A stretch of DNA of 64,000 nucleotides from Bursaphelenchus xylophilus (lineage: Eukaryota > Nematoda > Chromadorea > Rhabditida > Aphelenchoididae): NCBI GenBank assembly GCA_904066235.2, contig CAJFCV020000002.1, positions 11,470,001-11,534,000 of the forward strand. Reading direction: 5' to 3'. This document shows, piece after piece, positions 58,201 through 64,000 of this stretch. The translations under genes and the position numbers were made by a program. The notes below the pieces were generated by a model, which was not told where the DNA came from, ran no database searches, and was given only the letters and a program-made list of their open reading frames with translations. Within the stretch, counting starts at the first letter, position 1. Every line of letters starts with the position of its first letter.

Positions 58201-60191
58201 TCAACTCTACCTTCTCGCGATCCAATAAGCGCTTCCACCGTCGCTGATCAAATGGCCCCATCCGCCCGCACAGTGAACTTTGTGGTCGGGAGTTAACAAT
58301 CGCGCCGCTGATCCGGTCCCACAAATCAGGACAATTCCGCCCTTTTCCAGCGGGAAATTGGCTGCGACCGCCGCCACAGAGTCCGAGGTCAGGTATATTG
58401 TGTCGGCGATGTCATTATGCTCGGATTTTATGTAATTCACCACTTTTTGATTGAATTCGGCGGATTCCGCGCCGGCTAGGCCCATTCCCTGAAAACAAAA
58501 TGGCTTAAAATTATTCTAGGCCATCAATTTCATCAATTTTTCACTCAAATTTGATTTTTTTGAAAAATCAAGTTTTCGTGGTGGGACCAAAAAATTTAAA
58601 AAAATCAATTGCAAAATGATAAAAAAACAAGTTCCAACGGTCATATTCACCACAAATAAACCCAAATAAACTTTCTCAGACACTATTTGTCCCAAAAAAA
58701 TTAAATTTTAGGTCCCACCACGAAAACCTGCAAATCCTCAAAATCTCCCAAAACCGTCTAAAATCGTTCCCAAAATACCTACCATCGCTCTGACTGGCAA
58801 ATTAATCTTCGCATTCTTCGCCAATATCCTCATATTGTTGGCTATTCGATCACCAGTCCCTTCAACCCCAACCAGGATACAATTGAGTCCGTCGGCTTCA
58901 TTCGTCTGAACTGTCTTTCCATCCTCGTTGAAAATGTAGTATCTCGATATGGTGGCTCCTCTGGAAGTAATTTAATTGAAAGAATCAGTCATTTCAATAA
59001 AAATTTGAAATTCGTAGGGCGCAGGCTGCGGAGTGGAAAAAATTTAAAAAAAGTTCAAAAATTGGATTTTTGATCATTAAAGAGGTCATGGAGTATTTAT
59101 ATACTGCTCTGAAAAAACACCGACTGAAATTTCCAAAAATTTTCATATGCATGGGCGCGAGCTGCCAAATTATAAACAGCTAAAATTAGTAAAAAAAAAT
59201 GGGTTTACAAGTCTAGTATGCTCTGAAAAAATAGCTTTCTCTAATTTTACCCCAGAAATAATCAAATTTTCAAAATTTGAATTAGCTCGGGCGCAGCTCG
59301 CCAAAATGAAAAACCCGCAAATACCCGAAAATTCGAATAGTTTCTGCTCACTCCCGCCTACTGCAATCTTAATCACAATTCCGTTCAATAATCAGTTCCT
59401 TCATACCGCATTTACAGAGTAATCTTTGCCTTTTCCACGTAAATTCTGCATTTCGCGGAAATTACTCGGTTCATGTGACAATTAAAATTACAAATGAGCT
59501 TCTTACGTAATTTTCTATGTTTTGAAATCAAATTACTTGTAATTGGATGTGTAAACAGTAAAGAACTTACCCTTCTACGCCCGCGAAAAATCGATGGTCC
59601 GAGTGGGCTGAAAAAAAGAGGAAAAATACGATTTTTTGTGCAAAACAGGAGCAAATAAAACGTGATAAGTATTGATGAATCTTTTTCAGACCTTGATTTT
59701 GTCAAATTGACCAGAAATTGCAATAATTTTTTAACTTTTTTTAAAAATTTTTTTGAAAAAATTGGATTTTTTGTAGAAGAATGGTAAAATTTGGCAAAAA
59801 ATCAAGTAAAATTTTGCTAAATCCGGATTATAAAAATAACTTATAGTCTATAAATTTAATTTACGTTAAAAAAGCCATCATTTTCTATCGTTAAAAACTC
59901 AAAAAATCCGAAAAATCGCCGAAAATCCTGTAAAATCATCAAAAATTTTGGTTTTTTACATTTTTCAATATTTTTCCAATAAAAAATCAGCAAAATTTTT
60001 GCTCCAAATAAGAGCTAATATAATTTTCAGTCCACTCATTACTTTTTGAACTAAAATTTTATCCAAAAAAAGTCGAAAAAATACAAAAAATTATCAAAAA
60101 TTGGCAAAAAATCCGATTTTTTGCAATTTCCCCAAAACCTTTTCAATTTCAACCCTCAAAAATCGCTGAACCCATCTCAAAACCTACCCAT
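55226..60191 (-). CDS. nagk: N-acetylglucosamine kinase
   Basis: Seven exons on the minus strand: 60191-60188 (ATGG only), 59607-59571, 58960-58783, 58488-58211, 57578-57299, 56542-56473 and 55410-55226. They join in phase to 343 residues; human NAGK has 344. Family marks are the phosphate-binding loop FAGVEGGA (9-16), TSDSVAA with the likely catalytic Asp 109, ICGTGSAARL (GTGS at 130-133), GGWGHLISDGGSAYWIA (148 on), AGDVLGKHVVAL and VLAIGSVFRSWDLLKSGF. The enzyme phosphorylates GlcNAc to GlcNAc-6-phosphate, salvaging amino sugars toward UDP-GlcNAc; it belongs to the BadF/hexokinase-like ATPase fold. The start is the first ATG after the upstream trans-splice-type acceptor. It follows the METTL23-like gene by 77 bp. 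Confidence 0.92.
55620..56460. other. NAGK last intron, AT-rich with GGCAGC/GCGCCCTA motifs
   Basis: No second gene seen. The words GCAGGCTGCGCCCTATG and GCAGCTCGCGCCCTACC belong to a motif (GGGCGCAGCTCG) that recurs through this gene's introns. Confidence 0.5.
56820..57245 (+). repeat. three tandem ~138-bp repeats in NAGK intron
   Basis: GGGCGCAGCTCGCCGATC at 56823, 56961 and 57097 (and GGGCGCAGCTCGCC at 57235), with AATTATCGCTAAAAATA and CCGCCAGAAATCCGCGAAAA at fixed positions in each unit. Confidence 0.9.
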
Positions 60192-60290
60192 AATCACTCC
60201 CAACTGCAGAGAGTGTTCCCTTTCGACTTGGCGGATCAATCGGGCCTCCAATTTATATTGTTTTAGGAGGTATTCAATGGACCAGGAAGA

Positions 60291-60299
60291 GCTGAAAAG
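60291..60299 (-). promoter_or_regulatory. probable trans-splice (SL2-type) acceptor of NAGK
   Basis: GGCTTTTCAG on the minus strand. It lies 77 bp after the stop of the METTL23-like gene (60369) and upstream of the first NAGK ATG. The intercistronic region has AATAAT. Confidence 0.5.
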
Positions 60300-60368
60300 C
60301 CCACTTTTAATTCGAAATCGACCACTAACAAGGTCAATAAAGTAATTATTCGGGGAGATTAATCAATT

Positions 60369-63300
60369 TTAGCGTGAAAAAATGACCACGTTGGACATGA
60401 ATTGACCTTGCTCGAAGCGAATTTTTTGAGAGAGAAACTTTTTTTTTCGCGGCTCTTTTTCGTCTCCTTTTTGATGGAAATGAATCATAAAGTGCTGTAA
60501 AATTAATGGACTTGATGGAAATCAGATAATTTTAACGTTTGTAACTGAAAATTGACACTTCTAAAAATTTGAAAAAAAAAATTTAAACAAAAAATTGAAA
60601 ATTTTTTTGGCCAGAAGCTTGTGAAAAATTAGGAATTTGTCTGTGGTGCCTGTAGAAAATGTCTGCCAAAATTTGAAAGAAATCTAAAGCGCCTTTTCCC
60701 GTAAGCTAGGGCGCAGCCTGCCAATCATAAAATGGTGAGAAAAAAGAGGGAAATGATGGGTAAAACAGAAAAGCAGTAAATGTTAAAAAATCTATAAAAT
60801 TTTTAGCTATGTAAAATATATTTTTTTTTCTGAAATACAAATTCAAAAAAAAAATAAAAAAAATCAAAAAAATTTTTTTTTTTGATTAAAGAAATTATAA
60901 AACCGACTTCTCCAGTGCTAATTACCTTCATAAGTTTCCAAAAATATTTATTAAAACAGGTTTTGCGAAAGACTCGAGCTTTCAGATTTGCCTTGTGCAC
61001 ATGAAACAGGATGTCGCAGCAGAGCCGTGAAACAGTAACCATAGGTTTCCCTAATCACGAGTATTAAATTTCAGAAAATTTTTTTTTGATTATTGGCCTA
61101 CTGTAGGTGTACTGTAGCTTTCCCGCATTTCCAGGATCTCGGCTACAAGAGGTCGGATTGTATCCGGACCTTCTCTGAATTATAGAATGGACAATTCTAA
61201 GCATCTTTCATGTTGGGCACTTTTTCCTATCTGTGCCGGAAGTATTCTAAAAATTTGCATAATTGTCAAAAAATTTACATTTTTCAAATTTTATAGAAAA
61301 ATTTGCATAATGGCATGACATTTTTATTGCTCTAAAAGATGCTCCGTAATGTGGAAATTCAAACGGTATATAGATCACCGCAAGGGGTTCTGCCTATGTT
61401 GCAAACGGGTCGTCTAAATATTGGTTCATCAGGAATTAAAGTCAAATTTTGTCAAAAAAATTTGATGTTTGGTATGACCAAAGATTGTATTAGACTTCAA
61501 AGTTGTTCCAAAGTAAAAATAGGTAATTAAAAAATTGATTTGCGGCATTTTTTTTTGACATTTGCACCCAGCCGGGATCGAACCCGGGACGCTGGAATGG
61601 TAGTCCCGCCCACTAACCACTACACCACGAAATTTGTCGTACCACTTTTTGCACTTTTTTTGATTGCATCTAGAGCAGAATTTTACGCAGATTAACATAT
61701 CAAAAAATCAGCTGGGGGTTTTTAGAAACAAGGATTTTACGGCCGTTTTTTTCGGCCAATACTGTATCACGGGAAGTTACAGTAGGAAACTAAAAAAAAT
61801 AATAGCTCCGTCGTGTTAGCAATGGTCGAAAACATCAGTAAGCTTAAAATTGTTGTATTCAGAGCTAAAATACGACAACTATAAGCGATTACTTAAAAAA
61901 CAGTAAATTGTAAAAAAATATATCTTATTGGAGGATTTCGCAAAAAAACGTCCTTCGCTTTTGCTTAGCATCTATCGACGGTCGTTTTAATGCAAAAATC
62001 TCAAAATTGATTTTTTCCTATGTCCACTGACTCAGAAATCGTCTTTTAAAGATTTATAACATTATTTTGTCATAAAATTACATATTTTTACTTTGGAACC
62101 ACTTTGAAGTCCAATACAATCTTTGGTCATACCAAACACCACATTTTTTGACAAAATTTGACGTTCAGAAAATTAAATTCCTGATGATCCAACATTTAGA
62201 CGACCCGTTTGCAACATAGGCAGAACCCCTTGCGGTGATCTATATACCGTTTGAATTGCCACATCACGGAGCATCTTTTAGGGTAATAAAAATGTCATGC
62301 CATTATGCAAATTTTTTTATAAAATTTGAAAAATGTGAATTTTTTGACAATTATGCAAATTTTTAGAATACTTCCGGCACAGATAGGAAAAAGTGCCCAA
62401 CATGAAAGATGCTTAGAATTGTCCATTCTATAATTCAGAGAAGGTCCGGATACAACCCGACCTCTTGTAGCTGAGATCCTGGAAATGCGGGAAAGCTACA
62501 GTACACCTACAGTAGGCCAATAATCAAAAAAATTTTTTCTGAAATCTAATATTCGTGATTAGGGAAACCTATGGCTACCGTTTCACGACTCTGCTGCGAC
62601 ATCCTGTTTCATGTGCACAGCTAGCTCGACCCTTACAAAAAAGCTGTTTTAAAAAAAACGATTAAAAAAAAATTACAAAAAAAAATTCAAAAATCGATTT
62701 TTCAAAAAAAAAATTTTTGATTTAAAAATCGTCAATTTTCCCCCTAAAAACAAAAAAATCTCCTCCGTTTTTATCCCAAAACCATTTGAATTCCCCAAAA
62801 AATATAAAACACATTGCAACGTGTCCATTCTCCTCTCAAAAAAGCCGAGAGAAAAACCAATTCCCCCCCCTTTTTCAAAAAAAAAAAAAAAAATTCTAAA
62901 CTTACTCCCGATTTTGATAGGAAAAAATTAATTTTGCCTCCGGGAATTTGTCGATTATGCAGCGGATTGTCTTTATAAGCGGCTCAAATGTGATTGGATC
63001 GAAGAAAATATCGGATCCAACGATAAAATCGAGCCGCTCCAAGGTGGATAGCCAATTCTGAGTGGCGGAAAGGGCGTTCCAGTCAAGCTCCTGGAAATAA
63101 AAAAAAATTTTAAATAAAAAAAAAAATTTTGAGGCAAGAATTTGATCGAGATGTGTCAAAAATTTCATCTTTTGGAGGTTTTAACAAAATTTTTTTTTTT
63201 TTTTTTTTATGAAAATTGGCCTACAATTAGATAAGCCATTTTTTAGTGGGTAATTTTAGAGTGATTTGAAACAGCCATCAACATTTTCAGGTCCCAAAAT

Positions 63301-63686
63301 TTTGAAAAAAAAAATATATATATTTTTTTAAAAATTTTTGTGATTTTACATAAAAAAAATCACCAAAAATCCCAAAAAATCAAAATTTTTGGCAATTTTC
63401 TGCCTAAAAAATCAACTGTATCCTCCTAAATCGACTCCCCCTCCATGAAAATACTCAATATTTTCAACTTTTCTCACCTTGACTTCCACTTTTTCGAGCT
63501 CTTCGTTGCTCAAATTCCTCTTCAAATTTTCATGAATCTTCTCCAAGCAAACGTTTTTATCCGTACAATAAACTTTTCTCACGCCGAGACGAGCCAGTAG
63601 GATCGATGGAACACAGCCAACACCTGAACCGAGCTCGAGAACAGTTGAGGATTCGAAAACAAGGGGGTTTTCGAGGACAAATTCAG
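60369..63686 (-). CDS. mettl23: METTL23-like protein methyltransferase, 5' end outside window
   Basis: Minus-strand exons: 63686-63478 (enters in phase 1, so earlier exons lie beyond the window), 63090-62906, a penultimate exon ending at 60926, and 60494-60369 with the stop. The first contains SAM-binding motif I VLELGSGVG and VRKVYCTDKN. The second has VGSDIFFDPITFEPLI and KLIFSYQNR, characteristic of METTL23. The last two (NKYFWKLMK, then HFMIHFHQKGDEKE.. to NVVIFSR*) fit the end of the family. METTL23 is a class I SAM enzyme of the METTL21 group, reported as a histone arginine methyltransferase in mammals. The junction between 62906 and the penultimate exon does not keep phase with any acceptor I can find, and a 1.6-kb foldback occupies that intron. 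The gene may be damaged, or a small exon was missed. Confidence 0.7.
60998..62627. mobile_element. 1.6-kb inverted repeat in the METTL23-like gene
   Basis: GTGCACATGAAACAGGATGTCG at 60998 is inverted at 62603-62624. The arms (over 500 bp) contain GGAAACCTATGG, AGAATGGACAATTCTAAGC, CAAGGGGTTCTGCCTATG and ATTTGATGTTTGGTATGACC in mirror order. The centre (61560-62050) has a minus-strand tRNA-like sequence. No transposase found. Confidence 0.88.
61558..61632 (-). pseudogene. tRNA-like sequence in foldback centre
   Basis: The minus strand reads GTGGTGTAGTGGTTAGTG (D arm), an anticodon arm whose loop would be CTACCAT (ACC, Gly), then TCCCGGGTTCGATCCCGG (T arm; a full stem forms only with a six-base loop). 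The acceptor stem is poor and ACC is not a normal anticodon. Box A and box B are intact. Probably a tRNA-derived repeat. Confidence 0.45.
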
Positions 63687-63734
63687 CTGAAATTGTGGAT
63701 AGTAAAAATCAGAAATTGGAAATTCGCAAAGATT

Positions 63735-63915
63735 AAAAATGGTAAGATTGATAGGGTCCTGAGATAGCTTATCACCTAATTTGAGGTATTTTACATGTAC
63801 TCACATCAATAATATCAAGATAAAAGTTACGGATCTTCGTTTTTTCCTGCAAATTTTGGTCTTTTATATGTTGCAATACCTCAGGGTGAATAAAACTAAC
63901 GCTGGTAATAGCTCA
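63735..63915 (+). mobile_element. single arm of the 13850 foldback family
   Basis: GGTAAGATTGATAGGGTCC, GAGGTATTTTACATGTACTC and AAAAGTTACGGATCTTCG match 14575-14760 in the same order and orientation. The other arm is absent. Confidence 0.85.
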
Positions 63916-64000
63916 AATCAGAGATTGCCACGGCTCCGGAGCCGGAAATTTTGGGGTCGGCTCCGGCTCCCGAGCCCAAAGTCGGAGCCAGGCTTCCCAG
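63916..64000. mobile_element. left end of the G+C-rich foldback family, cut by window end
   Basis: ATCAGAGATTGCCACGGCTCC to GAGCCAGGCTTCCCAG matches 5769-5910 with an internal deletion. It is fused to the preceding foldback arm. Confidence 0.85.

Noticed and set aside
61339..61530. 63-codon ORF in the foldback arm
   Set aside because: The mirror arm carries the same text inverted with differences that would break it. No domain recognised.

Overview
This window is nuclear DNA from a nematode, probably a rhabditid. The evidence is AT-rich sequence, many small exons with GT..(T)TTTCAG or TTTTAG introns, likely spliced-leader acceptors just upstream of several start codons, nematode-type gene families (DUF1248-like acetyltransferase, ELAV/EXC-7, RSA-1/PPP2R3C-like PP2A subunit), and a large load of palindromic non-autonomous repeats. 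I cannot name the species. All gene models were assembled by eye from splice signals, reading phase and remembered protein families, without alignment or transcript data.

Layout. Plus strand: ELAV-like RNA-binding protein exc-7 (394-4096), GNAT/DUF1248-type acetyltransferase (6751-9398, with a second possible terminal exon at 10484), and the WD-repeat ribosome-biogenesis protein PWP1 (11075-15250). Three abutting foldback elements fill 15474-18010. A small secreted protein follows on the minus strand (18047-20493). Next on the plus strand are a small helical protein (22567-23152), a short secreted protein (24395-25509), a three-pass membrane protein (26308-27655), a flavin-containing monooxygenase (28477-33403) and another multipass membrane protein (34600-36497). 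On the minus strand come a PP2A B''-type regulatory subunit (37224-41552) and a small uncharacterised protein (42055-42456). From about 43 to 55 kb the sequence is gene-poor: foldbacks, MITEs and satellites with a few coding-like islands. The right end holds N-acetylglucosamine kinase (55226-60191) and a METTL23-like methyltransferase (60369-63686, 5' end off the window), both minus strand and about 77 bp apart, as in a nematode operon.

Repeats dominate. Family A is a ~450-bp palindromic MITE with ends like AAGTACCCCAAGTGCGACGC. Family B is ~145 bp with ends CAGTCTGTCGGGAAAATAAT. Family C is a ~230-bp hairpin MITE starting TACAGTG..GGACCTGATC. There are also a ~40-bp satellite built on the near-palindrome TGCAC(A/T)GTGCA, several intronic minisatellites, tRNA-derived fragments, and inverted repeats of 0.3-1.7 kb.

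The most interesting structural signal is large inverted duplications that reach to or into exon edges. The clearest is centred on a hairpin MITE in PWP1 intron 3, where arms of about 345 bp copy the end of exon 3 and its splice donor. Related observations are neighbouring-gene fragments inside an FMO intron, a duplicated terminal exon in the acetyltransferase gene, and a free-standing 3' half of tRNA-Glu.
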